A DNA stretch of 64,000 nucleotides from Rhea pennata (taxonomy: Eukaryota; Chordata; Aves; Rheiformes; Rheidae), in the NCBI RefSeq assembly GCF_028389875.1, contig NC_084670.1:16649383-16713382 (forward strand), read 5' to 3'. Both the position numbers and the translations under genes were made by a program. Positions 10,384 to 25,300 of the stretch are shown piece after piece. Position 1 is the first letter of the stretch; each line of letters starts with the position of its first letter. The notes beneath the pieces are model-generated. The model made no database searches and was not told the origin of the DNA. It worked only from the letters and a program-made list of their open reading frames with translations.

Positions 10384-13220
10384 AGCCGCCTGCTGGCGAC
10401 GCGGCGGGCAGGTAGGGGCGGCTTGACGGGGCAGCCGAAATGGCGGGCGCGAGCGGCGCCACCCGAGCGGGCTTGGGCAGGCAGCAGAGGCGGGAGGCTG
10501 CACCGGGGACACAAGGCCGGCGCCGGCAGCAGCGGGCGGGGTGGGGAGGGCGCTTGTGAGGAGCGGAGAGACTCGGGAGGCTGCTCAGGATAGAGCAAAG
10601 CGCTCCCAGGGCTGCAGTCGGACCCCTGCGCTTCTGAAAATAACCCACAAATCTCCCCCCTGCCCCTTCCCCTTTAACATGATTTTGTTGCAGAAGCTTA
10701 GCTTTCACATTTAAAAGATGAGATTTGTGTTTTAACCTCAGCTCACTGCAAAAACTGGAAAAAGCCTGTCTGGTGTAAATCTTCTAAAGTTTCTGGACAT
10801 GTTGATGGTTCAGAAAACCGTAACCGTAGCTACTGTTTGCTTCCTGCCAGGATCATGCTATGGCAATTTAAGTAGCACATTTATTAACTGTTAACAAATT
10901 TGGGGAACACAGCCCAGCCGTCCCGCATCACACCAGCAGGTCTGTCCAGTCCAGCGCCGCGTCATCAGCTCAGACAGCAGCAAGGTTACAGCTGTGCCAA
11001 GCTCTTCCACACTGGTGCGCCCTCTTTCTTGGGTTTATGGCTTGGTACTTCCACAGCCAGATGCATCATGGTTGTTTTCAGAAGCCCTGAGTTGTTTTTT
11101 TCCCTCTTCTATTAATTTGTCCTGTTACGGCTTGAAATTGTGCACTTTTGGCAACTGCCATGCCCAGTGATGGTCTGCTCCACAATTTGACTGACTATTG
11201 TGCAATGAAGTACTTCTGTACTGCTTCTGTTTGCTTTCGGACTGTGCCTTGATAATCACATATGATGCCAGCTAGATCTTGTATTGGGAAAGACCATGAA
11301 TAATCATTCCCTGTTCATGTTCCCCATCCCTCCCATGATTTTACTGATTTCTATCAGATCCTCTTCAATCATGTCTTTCCCAGGCTACAGAAAGAGCCCT
11401 AGTTTATTCAGTCATTCCTGGTACAAAAGATGTTCTATATACTTGATCATCGAGGTTGTCCTATTTTGTACCTTTTCCAGTATTATATTATTTTTGAATG
11501 GAAGAAAAGAGAGAAACAGAAGACAGTATTATACAATGTTATAAGGAAGTTTCCATTTTCTTCTGTATTTCTCAGTAATTCTAAACCTATTTTCCCCATA
11601 TTGTATTTATCCCAGAGTCTTCTATCTCTGGGTTTTGGTTTTTTAATAACAAAATCTGCAGCTAGTTTATTTAGGCCTAGTTTCATGGAAACTTGTATGT
11701 GTGAAATCAGGTACATTCAAACAGAACTATCCATATGTCAAACTGATTTGGCATTTGCCAAAAATCCATCTTTACTTCCTGCAACTTACACAGTGAAGCT
11801 GTATTCAAATATGAACAAGCATTATTAAAAATACAAACTTTAGTTTTTTGTATTATTTGCTCTTTGTATAGAACAAAGTATGATATATTTAATTAAAGTG
11901 AATACTATATATTAATATATGTACAGATTAGGTCATTTTGAGGATGATACTTTTAACAAGAGCACCTCAATGTTTATAGGTAGAAATGTGACTTTTAGAT
12001 TGATGGCAACCAAAAAAAAAAAGAAAAGGAAAGCGTGTTTTTGATTATTTGCTTGTAGTGTTTTTGTTAAATGGAAGTGCACTCAATTTTTCAATTATTC
12101 TAAATTGTAGTAAATTACAGTCCTAAATTAGTAATGTATACAAACTTGACCTTAAATTATTCACGTGGGCAACTAATGAATCTTTCTGCCTCCTCAGTTC
12201 AGACAGCATCTTTTACATTACTGTTAACTAATTAACTTTCTGCTTCTGCAGTACCTAGCAACTTTGTGGATTTATTTCATAACTCATGTAAATGTTTCAG
12301 TCCATTAAATAATTAGGAGAACACTCTGATGTTCACTTTTCCCTTTAGCTGAAGGCCCATCTATGAAATAAATGAAGCTACAAAAAGTCAAACAAAGTTT
12401 TCAAACATTTGCAGATCTACTTGGGCTTTACCAGTTAATGAATGTAACATTGCGTTCTCTGAAAATATGAGGAAAATTTTGACTCAACATATTTATTGAA
12501 AATTTTTAATGTAATACATTTACTTTTTTTTTTAATAAAACACAAGGCAGTGTGTGTGGCAAGGACTTTCAATGTATTTTCAAGGACTTTTTTGTATTTT
12601 TGCACTCCTAATTGTGTTAATTTAAATGCTGTTTTCAACCTCATTTGTCAATCACAAAATCATGAATTTATACAAATGTTAATCGAAATAAAATAATAAT
12701 TTGCATGTTTATGAACAAATGTGCATATTAGAATCATTTCTAAATAAACAAAGTAGAAATATCCCTGAGGATTGGAACAAACCATAGCTGAAAAATTTCC
12801 CTTAAAATTTAAGACTTTATTCTATAAAAGCCACAAAAAGAAACCACTTATTTTCCTGCATCTCGCTTGTTGATCATTGTCTAAAAGCTTAACAAAAGGT
12901 ACCTCGTAACATTATGCATAATTAATTTTCTCTTTGAACTAAAAGAGGGCATATTTATTAGGATGGTGCCGGTGCCTAGCATTATGATATGAGGCGTTAT
13001 TAAAAATGAGGTGGCTCCTAGCCCATGGCTCTTGCTTACAGTGTGTTGTGTCAGTGTAGTCAGCCACAGGCACTGGGGTCTGCATGCTCTGTCCCACCAC
13101 TGGTAGGGACAGCAAAGTATGATGTTACCCACAGCCTGTTACTGGCTTACTAATGTTGCCCAGGAGCTAATGAAGGTTGGGACCACTGGTCTGGTTTAGG
13201 AATGACAAACCGTTAGTTCA

Positions 13221-13284
13221 GTTAGCTGTTATTCTGCCAAAGGCTCAGTTTTGTTAGCTGTTATTCTGCCAAGGGCTCAGTTTT
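13221..13284. repeat. 32-bp tandem duplication
   Basis: Two adjacent copies of a unit starting GTTAGCTGTTATTCTGCCAA, differing at one base (AAAGG versus AAGGG). Confidence 0.9.
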
Positions 13285-15021
13285 GTAACCTAAGATAATT
13301 TAGCAGTGGCCACATTTTCAGAGAGCCCTCTTATCTAGGAGCCTTGTTTTCCATGGTTCTTCCTGATATTATTTGGTACTGTGTGTTATAACTTAAGTAA
13401 CTTCTGAAACTACTAGCTTTTATCTTAAACATTAGGAACTGTTAGAGTTTTTCTTTATTAATTTCCTTTTTGAAGGAGGTGGGGTACAAAAGATTGCTGT
13501 TTAGTATCTATTTTAGTTTTTGTTTCAGGGCAGTTTCCCACAGAGAAGCACAGGGAGGTTAGTAGTGTAATTCTGTGTAAAAAGCAACCAAGTCAAACAG
13601 CTTTGCATATATACTTAGTAAATGCTATAGGCTTGAATGTGCTTCCACTGAACATTTGGAAGTTCTGCCCTTGCTTTCTTTGGAGGCCTTAACTGTCTTC
13701 TAACCACTGACAATTGTGTGCCCACAAGATGACAAATGGGCAGAGCCGATATGTTATTTGGAATATTGCAGGAGATAATAAGTACTTTTCTAACCGTTCT
13801 GGATATAGCTGTCTGTTTTCTAGTTAGCTAGGTTCTATGCTCACAGATGGAACCATAAACAGTCCTTAATGACTACTGTATTAATTTACAGTGCTTAAAA
13901 AGGGACACTTTCTGTATAAATATATGCACACACACCCACAGTCTCCCACTGCCTTCATGAGCACTCCTGTTATCCATATACTACTATATATACCTCTACA
14001 TCTGATTCTTTCAGTTAAAGAAATTACTTGGAAACCATTTTCACTATTTTTTTTTTAAGGAAAAAGCTTTAACTGTTTTTATAGGTAAAATATTTTTAAG
14101 TCAGTCAAAAGAGAGGGGATGTTTTTACTTGCCAGTTGTTATTCTACTAAAAATAGCTATGTGATTTATCTCAGGCCTTTCAATGTTTCCTCTATTCATA
14201 TGACTTTGGGTTTATATTACTCAGTAAAAATAACTCAGAATTTCCAAATTTGCTTTGCTTTGGTATATAATAGGGAAATAGTAAAGTAGGAATATGACTG
14301 TAATTTACATAACGAGATGGTTCATATTGTCCTCCAACTAATTTTTAGAATAGCGGATCTCTCCTATCCTAGCAGCATCAATTAGCAGCATCAAGGTCTT
14401 CTTTCAAGGTAGAGTAGTCACAGAATTCCTTTATAAAATGGGCCACGAGGTTTTATTTGAAATATACAATGAGGTGGATAGGAAATAGCATCAAGGGGAA
14501 GAGAAAAAAGCGAGAACACAAAAATTAGCCTCTTTTAGCCATCTGAAGGGATATGCAGTCTTTAAGTTAGAGAGCCCTAAGTTTATTCCAAACTAGTGTG
14601 TCAGAATTTTAAAATAAGCATATTGTTCAGTGTAGAGGCTCCCTTTAAATACTATAATTTGACAAATACTAAATGTGAATGTTAAACATAATAAATTTAT
14701 TGTCAATGTTTGTAGTCTCACATCTTCTCAAAAAGGCTGAGAACAAGGGGGAAGACCTCCTAACTTTCTCCTTACAGTCATTATACATGATTTACTTGAA
14801 TATTTTTTATTAATCTTCCAAAATCTCTTGCAAGTTTCAGAATGTTGAAACATTAATCTGTTTTGTGCTGGGGTTTTCCTTTTTAGCAAAAACAGGAAGT
14901 CTAAGTTGATAGAGTTCATGAGATGGAATAATCAAGGGGATCATATTTGCCATAATCACTAGTGAAAAAGACTGTCTGATTCTGCTCTCATTAAAGTCAA
15001 TAGCAAAACTTATCTTGAATT

Positions 15022-15109
15022 CATTAGTTATTATTATTTTAATAATAAATATTATTTATTAAATATATAAATTAATAATATTTTTATAATATTAGTTATT
15101 ATTAATTTA
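15022..15109. repeat. AT-only low-complexity tract
   Basis: About 90 bp of almost pure A/T with TTATTA and AATAAT runs facing each other, so it can fold on itself. Confidence 0.85.
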
Positions 15110-16257
15110 GGTCCCAGATTGAGGCTATTACATAACCAGTATCTTGTCATCAGTGACCACCTCTAAACTAAAATTTAGACTGGGAGCTAAAATTATACTG
15201 CTTACTTCTTGAGTATTTTACAAATGTGTTATAAAACATAGAAATGCCATGTTTCTCAGTCTGGGAATGAAAGACCAACCTGAGCCAGAAAGACTATTGA
15301 AATTGCAGATGCACAGACCATGCTGTATTTGCTTTAACGTTCACACTTCTTTTAAGCCTTTTCAATGCGAAGTCTCTCAAGATACAACACTTTCTATAAA
15401 CTCACCCTTCTGCCTGAAGCCTTTTAATGGTAAATGCACTATCCACATGTCCAAGACCAACTGTAGCTCCTGTTGGAGTTCATCAGAAATAGCTGTTATA
15501 TGACTTCAGACTGTTTCTGTGCTATAAGTGCAGCCTTGTTATTGCTGTTAAAATTCTAATAGTGTTTGGAATACTGTAAGTGCATTGTAGATTTTAAACG
15601 GGAGGCTCCTCTCCCAGTCTGCTTATAGTCTTCACAAAAAGAGTAGGGGACATGGGAGAGGAGGAGGGAAGGGTCATGTCCCTAGAGAAGCTTGCGGCAG
15701 AGACCAAGAATCTCGTGTCCTAGTTATGCATCTAGGTATTCTACAATAATACCAAAAGAATTTCAGTACTCTCCGTAACAAAATTTGGACCATTCCTATT
15801 TAGTTGTTTCATTGGATGCTACACGTTTATCTTCCACATGATGGTGCTGGAGCTGTATTTTGTGGTGGGGTCCTGTCCAGTCTGCACAGCTGGCAGGCTG
15901 CATTGAGTATTTGCATGCGGCAAATATTTACAACTACAGAATTTTCACATCTACTCTTTATACAGTAGCTCAGGTTCTTAGATTTTTTTTTTCAAGTAAT
16001 CTATCTTATTTAAAACTTTCACTGTTTTGGATTATCAAATCATGCTTAATCACCTTGGATATGAGGAGTGCTTCCATATGTTACATAGCCTATCTAATTA
16101 GATTAAGTTTGGGAGTTAAAATTCTGCAGCATACCTCTGGCTTTAGATGAAAATAATATTTTAATGATGAACTACAGAAAGTTGTGGGCCCAATTTTCAT
16201 GTATGCTAGGTGCATTATACTATGTTTACAACTCATTGATGATATCTATATTTTTAG

Positions 16258-16391
16258 GAAGAAGTCTGAAAAAATGTCAAAAAATCTCATATCCAGCAAG
16301 CCCTCCTTAAAAAGTCCAAAAGGCTCAGCAAAGAAACAGAAAGATGAAAACAAAGCTAAGGAATCCTCCAAAGGAAAACGAAAACAGATCG
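16258..16391 (+). CDS. DNAI3: DNAI3 coding exon 1 (ATG at 16274)
   Basis: Encodes residues 1-39 plus one base, rich in Lys and Ser (KSPKGSAKKQKDENKAKESS). Acceptor TTTTTAG, donor ATCG|GTATGT. The ATG is the first in the exon in the frame that continues into exon 2. Confidence 0.85.
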
Positions 16392-19300
16392 GTATGTACA
16401 ATATTGCAGTAATGAAGCAGTGATCTGGTTTCACATGACAGATACCGTGATATTTTTGCCTCAAATATTTAATTAAATGTAAGAAAAATTAGAATATGCT
16501 TCTTTATATAAACTGAGAGATCTGTGATTACTGATTGTGATTTTGTAACCAATACACGGAACATAACAAAGCTACATTATATATTTACACTTTTTCTTGG
16601 TAATTTAAATTTAATAGTTTGTGGTATATGGAAAGAATATGAATGGGGAGTTGGTAAGTGTGAGGAGATTCAAAAATTAACTTAGTCAAGGGAGCTGAGC
16701 ATCAGACACAGAGAGGTATCCCCAGGAGCAGGAGTTTAGGTGATCACGATCGCACTAGGAAGGTCAGTGGCAGATTTTGAAAACAAACCTCACAATTTAA
16801 TTGCAGTGCATTTTATTACATTTTTATGAGACATGATGAGATACTGCCTCAGTTGTGCCATTTATAAATCATAGTTAATGAAGTGTAAGCTAATGCAGCT
16901 TTGCTATATATATTTTTTCCAATTATTCATGCACATTCACAGAAAGGGCAAGAATATACTCTTGCTGTTCCCTCTCCTTCCCCTACAGTGGCAGCCACTT
17001 CCCTGAAGCCTGGTGTCTCTTTTCGTTCTAGTTGATTAATAGCTGTTGTGCTGCAGAGAGCACTCCACACCTCAGTGTTGATCTCCTCCTATCCTACCTC
17101 ACTGTGGAGTTTGCAGACCCTCTCTCAGGGGCTGGAGCATGCATGACTCCTGCAGCTCCCTGCCATCCCGACCAAGCCCGCCACTGTCAGAAAGGCGTAA
17201 CAGCTGCTCCCTTCTGCACAACTGTCAGTTCTGCTACTGTATGTTACTGAGCCCTGTCCATTTATCACCTCTTCACATGACACATTTTGCATGGTAAGTA
17301 AGTGCCCCAGGCAGATGCTATTAGGTAACAGTCAATTGCACTCTTCAAAGCACAGAAACTGCAGTGCGCTCCACGAAATGAGAGTTCTTATGTTCAGCAT
17401 CTGCTCACAACATAAATGAGTTTTAAATCTCTGTAGTTTCAGAGAAATTCTAGCACGTTCTTAACGTACACGCTTTATTTTACAAGGGTTCACTCTTTTC
17501 TTGCATTAAACTTGAACAGAATATTTTTTCCTCTTCACAGATCAGTTTTAAATATATATAAATATTTGAAACACTCTCCTGACAAGGAAAGGATTGTATA
17601 TTGACAGTTAGTTTGTTAGGAAGAAAAATTACTGATTTAAAATCATGTTGTTTATTTCAGATAAAAAAGATGAAGAAGTTAATCTATCTATGGCTAGTAT
17701 AGGTAAGTGCTATGATGATTTGGGTTTATAGTAATAGTTTTGTAGAGGAACTGGGATGAGGGGAAATAAAGATCATTACAACAGAATTATAGGATTGCTT
17801 GCATTTAGTAATAGTTAAACAATTGAAAGAAAACTTTGAAATACTTCTCTCATTTAAAATTTTTCTTTGGTCTTTGTCAAACCATTGTTAAAGCTGATAA
17901 GAAAACGTAGATGATTTGTTTTTTAATCGTATATATCCAATACACATTGATTCAGTGGGATGGCACTTTGTAGAACAAAATAACATCTGCCACAAGATAT
18001 CAAATGCTTCTTGCCCGTTATCAGCAAGAAAAATGTGGTTTTATTTTAAGTGTGGCCAAAGTTGAGATAAAATATGAAATTATCGGAATTGAAATACATT
18101 GCTTTACCTTAAACAGCATTTTTAAAATGTTTCTTCACATTTCCAGTTAGGCTTTTTGTCTGACCTGATTTTTGCAATTTATCCTTATGTATAATATATA
18201 ATTTACATTGACATCAATGTAAAATTTATATACAATTTACAAAAACAGCTCAAAGTGTTATCTTCTTAACTAGCTTTTAATGGGGTAGCTTTTGTTGCTA
18301 AAAGCAATAATGTGGCAAACGAGGAATATACAAACCAGGTAATTTTTAAAGAAAACACAAATCGCTCTTGCCTGAGTGAAAATTGCACTCTCTAATTAGG
18401 TTAATCCAAACGGGGAGGCTGCAAATAATGGAAATGGACAAGAAGTGATCCCTCAGATGACAAAAGTGTTACTTTTAAAATCATATTTATGATGATCCTA
18501 GAAATAATTAGTACTGGCTTTAAGAGAGAATTTTACCTCCACCTAGTGGCAAAAAAGTTAGATTTGTATTAATGCATAATTTTTAGAAACAGCAAAAAAA
18601 AAAAAAAAATCCTACTATACAGATACTGTTTGTGCAGGATTTAAACTTTATGCATGTCGGCTCCTTAGCGTAAGTTGTCTTAGAGCTTTTTGTCCCTTTG
18701 TGAAGGAATGATAGTACAAAGTAAGAGCTGTGGACTGTTACAAATGATATAAATACAATTTACTAGTATAACACAAAGTGAAGCCTTTTACTAGATGCTA
18801 CACTTTTTACTGGAAAAAGCAGCATTCAATAAAAATATTCATATTAATAAGAATTCCAGTATCAGTTCCTTTTGTTATAATATAGAACCTTTTAGACTGA
18901 AAGATGCTCATTTCAATTCTGCTTTCACTTTGTTTTTAAATTGGATTTACAAAAATTGAGCAGTGAAGAAAACATCATTTAGGTCGTGCGTCCTACTCTG
19001 TCCTCTCCCCTAATGCTATTATATTTTCCTTAGCTTTATTGCATGCTTGAATTGTTTCATTTAATATTGGAAACTGCATCTATCTGAGAAAATTTTGTAA
19101 CATCAACATTTGTGGACAAAACCATATTCATCTGAGTAAAAGCAATCTATCAAACAAGCTTCTTGAAAAGCAATTACTCCTGGTTAGAATCTTTGATGTA
19201 TCAAATAAAAAAAATCGGATTTTTCAGTTTTACTTTAGCCATAGGAATATTTGAAAAAATTTCACACAAGGTCATCAAAAACTGTTGTAAGAGTTGGGAA

Positions 19301-22300
19301 GTTAGGTTTATAAATTTTCTTTTGGTTCTGGCTCTCTCAGTTGCACTAACCATATAAACCAACTGTGGGCCATCTGTGAATGGCAGAGGATGAAAGTCAT
19401 GACAAGTCATGTTTGGGGCACAGCTCTAAGGTTTCTATTCTCTTGGCTTGTAAGAGCATAGTTGGCAAAGAGGATGCCTTCTTAGTCATGCTTCGGATAG
19501 AAGGTACTCCACTATAAGGAATGGGGACTGCTTCACCTCACAGTACTGGATATTTACGCACTTTAAAAAGTAAATGTGATTTGCAGTGCCAGTATATTGA
19601 CATGTAAAACATACCTCTATTGTTGAGACTTGTATTAGAGTTTCAGTCTGTTTTCTAATGACTTCCTAATGAGGGATGTGTCATGCCCTTGGCTACTGGG
19701 ACCTGGGACCAGATCAACTTTTTAGTTTCTTAAAGGAGTGTTTTAAATCACCCTAGATTAAACACTTTTTCTCAGTGTAGTCTTACAGCCAAATTGATAA
19801 ACTTAAGAAGGATCCAAGTTTTGGACTCATTAGCTACAGGAATTAGATGTCAAGAAGACAAACCAGAGCTGACTTGGTCTAGTCTTACCAATAGTGAGGT
19901 TGGACCAAGTGGCCTCAGAGGTCCTTCCCAACCAGCATTTCTGTGATGCTGTGATTCTTGGAAACATCCAGCATCCTGTAAATCACAGAAATCCTGGCAA
20001 TCTGTGAGACATCAAAAAAGAAAGCAGTGCAATATTGACTACAACTTGCAAAGGGAAAATACTAATAAACTGCACATGCCTATTTTCTGTATGCTACAAA
20101 ATAACTAATGAATGCCAAGTAAACATACTTGGAATACTGCAGGGTGCACCCACGGTATCTTAGCATTTCATTAATTTTAGTGGATGATTATGGCAGAGCG
20201 GATGCGGTGGAGGAACAGCACTGAAAGGGTTTAAAGGATAAATGTCAGATTCATTGAACATTATGTATTAGGCTTTTGCAGAGATTTAGCTTCCTGGATG
20301 ATAGAGATTAAGAAGGATTTATTGTTTTGTCAGTTCTAGATGCCTTAGGTTAGAGATGGCTTCTCAAAACATGCATAGCCAGCTGGTCAATATCATCATT
20401 TTAGATATATCCACTTCAATTCAAGATACAGAAGAGAAATGCTACAGGTGCTATGAATTCAGATAACACATTAAATGCATCAAGTAAACAAAGAAAATAG
20501 AATAAAACAAGACAGAAATTATCACAAATAGAATAAAACAAGACAGACAGAAATTATCACAAATAATGGCAGACAACTATTATCACAAAAACAGTCCCTC
20601 TCTGCACCTAATCTGGCATTCTTGCCAGAGCTGGTGTGGTTTCTTTTCATTTTCCTTTACCTAAGAATTCAGATTTCTTTTTCCTTTTTTTTTTTAATGA
20701 AAGCCTTTTTTTTAGAAATAATATAAATTCATTAAGCGAAAGATGTGAGGTAGCATCTTTCCAAAGATAAACAAAATTAGTATAATTTGTGCTCCCTGCC
20801 TCCCCACATACCAAAAACTATGAGCCCAGAGATCCCAAGACATTCTGCTAGGAAATTCAAACAATAATTCAGAGATTATTATTAAACTCCATGTTTATAT
20901 TTAAATAACACACTGAATTCATTTGTCATGCAATTGTGCTTTTCTTTCATAGGCCACCCAGAAATCTTTCCCCTAGTTTTTACTACACAGACCCAAGAAA
21001 TCTTTAATTGCCGAGTTGATGAAGATGTCACAGAAGAAAACCGTTTCAAACTTATTAAAAAAGAGGACATCATTGAGGACCTGAAAACAAGAGCAGCAGT
21101 TTCTGATTTCCACCCTGTCAAAAAAGTTGTCCTAGTATGTAGTATATTTCATTCCTACTTTAAGAGCATACATACTTTTAATGGTAAGGTCTGTTCTTGT
21201 TTGACCCTTTGTAAACACCAGTGCTGCAATATCCAAAGGAAATAGGTCATGCACCATTGTCACCTCTAGAAGTTTCTCATGGCTCATCATGCACCTTTTT
21301 ACCAACATTAGATTGAAATATGCTAAAAGTAACATAAATGTTACTAGTTTTAATTCTGTGAACTTGCAGAGGTTGACATATTTGGGCTTTCCATGATTTG
21401 TGGCCTACTTATTGAGAACCTGTAAAAAACAGTTTCTTTTCTGTTTAAGTCTGTTTATGAAAAATGACTGCTATTTTATCATGCAGTTACTTTTATTACA
21501 AAATAAAGTCTATCTATCCTTTTAAATTAGCATGGCAAATTCTCAGTGAAGACCATTGCTGCTGATTTTACGCAATGATGTTAGTGATAGCTTTGCTAGT
21601 AACAGGCTTGTGTTTTTTGTATGTTACTTGTTTTCAATTTTCCATTAATTGTTTTAACTGAAATAGGAATATCCAGGGGAAGAACTTCTGGTAGTTTTTG
21701 ATGCAGAATTGCAATATGGACAGAACTTTTATCTTGTTGCTACCGAGGAAGCCAAGGAAAACCTTCTGAAGGTAAGGAAATCCAAAGCCTTATTCTCTCT
21801 AAAAATATTTCAGAATCTTGTCTCAGATATGTTGTTCAGAATTGGTGTTGTATTCATAAGCATCTGATGTGCTTGGCATGCCAGAATATTTCTCTGAAGT
21901 TAATACAACCATGAAAAATACATGTATTACAGTAAAAATGCTCTTTTTTTCAGAGAAAAACTAAAATGAACTTTTGTATTTTCCTTCAGAGGGACCATTA
22001 TAACCCTTTGTTGCATTTTTGTCATAATGGATAATTCCTTCTGCCAGCACCCAGGTTTCCAAGCAAGAAATACAATTAAGAGATTACAATGTAGTGGGCA
22101 CCTTCAAAGTAGCAGTATACGTATTTTTCATAATAGGTACATGTATGTTCTTCAACTCATACTTAAAAATGTTTTTGAATTCTAAATAACTCCAGATACA
22201 AAAAGGGTTCCCCTTGTTCAGTGTATCATAAAAGAGGGTTTATGGGAATTTTTTAACGTGACTGCCACTGAGTATCAGGGGAAGTAATAATGTAATAATT

Positions 22301-25300
22301 AATAGAAAAGCAAATTGTAATTCCAAGATAGGAAAGCCTAATTTGGAAATCACTATAATTTTTTAAAATATAATAGTGATTTTATTTCAAGACTATAGTA
22401 TCTCTCTAGTATTTAGAAATTAAATGTGTAATATTTATTGGAAAATTCTAAGGCACAGATGGCTGAATGGGACCTAACTGTGCCCTTGGATACAACTGAG
22501 TTTATTACATTGTCACACAGTAAAGGCTATGTGCATTATGATTGAAAGCTGAGCTTCTAACTCATACTTACATTTCAATAACAAATTTTTGAACAAGCAG
22601 TGTTTTCCATTGTTTGATGTCTTAGCCTCCAGAAGCTGCAAAAGAAGAAGAAAAGGACGATGAAGAAAACAAAGAGGGAACACTAGAAGAGTATGTTTAT
22701 AAGCCTCCTATCCGCAAACCTTGGGTTTCTCTTGGCAGTGAAAAGGAAGTTGAAGAAGAATCTGTTAAAGACACTGTTTCAAAGGTCAGAATCATTGGAT
22801 GCTACCTAATTAAATGTATATCATAAAAACAATCTTAAAATAGTTTCCTTAAAAGCCAGAAAATTGAAAGTTGCCACTGTAGTTTTGCTTGAAACATTTT
22901 TTCTTTTTTTTTATGACTGTTCCCTTTCAATCTTGTAAATAAAGCATGTGAGACTGTGTGGAATGTATTTACTTTTTAAGCTGTAAGATAAGAGTCCTGA
23001 TGATCTTTGGTCATTAACTGTCTCTGCCACTTTTGCTCAGTTTACTATCTGGACAGATTATAAATTGAATCACTGTGATTATAATCTGAAGACCTAGTTC
23101 TATTTCCATGTAGCCCAATGAAATTTGTTTCATTGTATGGATTGTATTTAAATAGTACTTAAAACTTATAAGGGCTCTCAACCTTAGAGTAAATTATACC
23201 AATTATCACTATTAAAAGCTGACTTTACAAAAGGGCATAGATAATTAACTACATCTAAATATTATACTTCAAAAAATTTTAGTCAAAAAAGTAGATCCAC
23301 TCACAGCTGTCATCTATCTTGTGATGCATTTGGAGTCTGTGAGCATTTAACTGTACAAGAGCAAATTTTACTCATTACCTTACTCTCTGCTCAGGGAACA
23401 TGGCCAAAATTTTGATAGTTCTCAGCATCTGGACATATTGCTTATACTTAAAAACATGTCCAAGTGTTCTGAGGCTAATTTTCACACACACTAAATTTAA
23501 GTCACGTTCACAGTCCAAGTATTCTCTGTTCTGCCATGATGGCAAGGTCCATTCAGTTGTATTCTCAGAGCAATCCTGTTAACCAGGCTTTGTATGAAAT
23601 GGAGTTTGAGGCAGCAATGATACTCTTTCACATGACAAATCCAGCAATTAAAATCTGCCATTGCCCTCTTCCCTCCTTTCCCACCTTCTCATCTTCTTCA
23701 TCCATGTCTTGATTCACCTCCTTATCCTTGTCCTGTCATAATTTCCCCCATTTCTGGACGCAGGTAAGTACGTAGCCTGCTGGTTTGGAGGCAGAGAGGA
23801 AAGCATTAAGGCCTCAAAATTTTGCTCCCTACTTCAACTTAGGGAATTTTAAGTATTTTATATTAAGTATAAATTTGGGAGCATTATAATAGCTGGACTG
23901 TCACATAAAAGCCCATATTTTGCTCCAGTTTTGTGGGTGGCTCTGCAAAAAAAAGTACCTGGCTATGAAGCCAAGGCAAAGAAATACTTCCATACAGCCT
24001 GGAATCAAACTACCTCTCTTTAAGGGCAGAACTTAAGTTACATTCTTCCTCCTTTCCTAGTTCTCACTATAGTTCTCACATACTAATTTTTGTGGGCTTT
24101 TTTCTGTATGCCTTCCTTTCCCTAGGCACTGCAAGGGAAGTCAAAGTACCTCATCCAAAGTTGAGAATTGTACTAAGCAGGAAAGTGCTGAAAAGATAGG
24201 TCCTGGAAGCCCTCAGCCCCTGGCTGAGCCAAACTCAGCGTTACATATATCCTTGTGTCAATCAAGCCTTTAGACAAAGGAGCAGTTTTGATATTGCATA
24301 AATTAGAATTTATAATTATCACACTAGCAGCAATTGCAAAAGGCAACTTATTTGTTTTGGAAATACAAGTATATCTTCTGTTCTGTATATAGGTGATTTG
24401 AACATATAAGAGAATTTCAAAATTCCAAAATGTAGAAATATTACTAAACTCAGCACAAAGTCATCCACAGAACCGGTTCTGCAATTATATGAATATTGCC
24501 ATTTTATAGAATTGACCTTCCAAAACCTTTCTCCTCTGCTAATTTCAGAAATATGTATATTTTTCCAGATTAAATATTTGATTTCTCGAGCACGCAGAAA
24601 GTTTGGTGCACCAGTTACATTTACTGATAAGAATGCTTCAAGTGTAAAAGACAGTTACATTGAATGTACTTCCTATCAAGACAAAACTTTCAGCATTAAA
24701 TTGCTTGAAAAAGATGTGGGTGCACAAATAGTTCCAAAAGTAAGAGAAAATAGTACTCAGACAAAATGGTAAGTGTCAGAAATATTTACCAGTTTATCTT
24801 ATTTATTCACCTATATGCTATATCTGATCTCATGTAAAGTTATGTAAATTAACCCAACTCCTCTGGAGCTATTCAGTTGCAAATTGATTAAGAGAGCAGA
24901 ATTGGATACTTTGCATCTTTCTTCTCTTGCTCTTCTGTAGACAGGTTCTAGAAAAACTGAATATACTTATTTTTTAAGAAAGAAATTAAAATTAAAAGCT
25001 ATTTTTTTCTTCAAAATATTTTATATATTTACTCATGTTCAAATTTATTCTGATTGGTTAGGACTTATCCAAAAAATGCAGCCACGCAGTATTTTCCTAG
25101 AGAGTTCTCAGAGGAAGAGAAAGAAGAAAGCCTGTCATCCAAAAAGCTGAGAGAATTTATTACATCAGTACTTTTAAGGTAAAACTACTGCACCAATGTA
25201 TATTAAAGGCTACCTAAAATGATATAAAATACAAGCTGCTGGAGACAGAAAGCTGGCCTGGGTGAATCACTGATCTGGTCTAATATTGAAAATCTTTTGT

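Larger units (their letters stand above)
9780..10650. promoter_or_regulatory. Main CpG island, presumed DNAI3 (and possibly MCOLN3) promoter
   Basis: Strongly GC- and CpG-rich DNA between the divergent MCOLN3 and DNAI3 genes. It contains CCAAT boxes at 10100-10104 and 10274-10278, a ZNF143/THAP11-type site at 10225-10244, an RFX X-box at 10370-10383 and a GGGGCGG box near 10416. A plus-strand donor-like CAG|GTAGGG lies at 10411/10412 and could end a non-coding DNAI3 exon 1. Long open frames here on both strands are low-complexity products of GC content. Confidence 0.75.
10412..16257 (+). other. Presumed DNAI3 intron 1 (5' untranslated exon to first coding exon)
   Basis: About 5.8 kb of mostly AT-rich sequence with no exon recognised. 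It contains a 32-bp tandem duplication (13221-13284) and an AT-rich tract (15022-15109). That it is an intron is inferred from the promoter signals at its left end and the acceptor at 16256-16257. Confidence 0.55.
17703..20952 (+). other. DNAI3 intron 2 containing a CR1 fragment
   Basis: 3.2 kb intron. It holds a perfect 10-bp-arm palindrome (18202-18223), an A16 run (18594-18609), a CR1 3' end (about 19896-19961) and a 31/35-bp tandem repeat (20497-20562). Confidence 0.8.

Noticed and set aside
9745-10708. Long overlapping open frames on both strands of the main CpG island (up to 174 codons).
   Set aside because: They are Arg/Ala/Pro/Gly-rich low-complexity products of GC content, present in several frames at once, with no domain.
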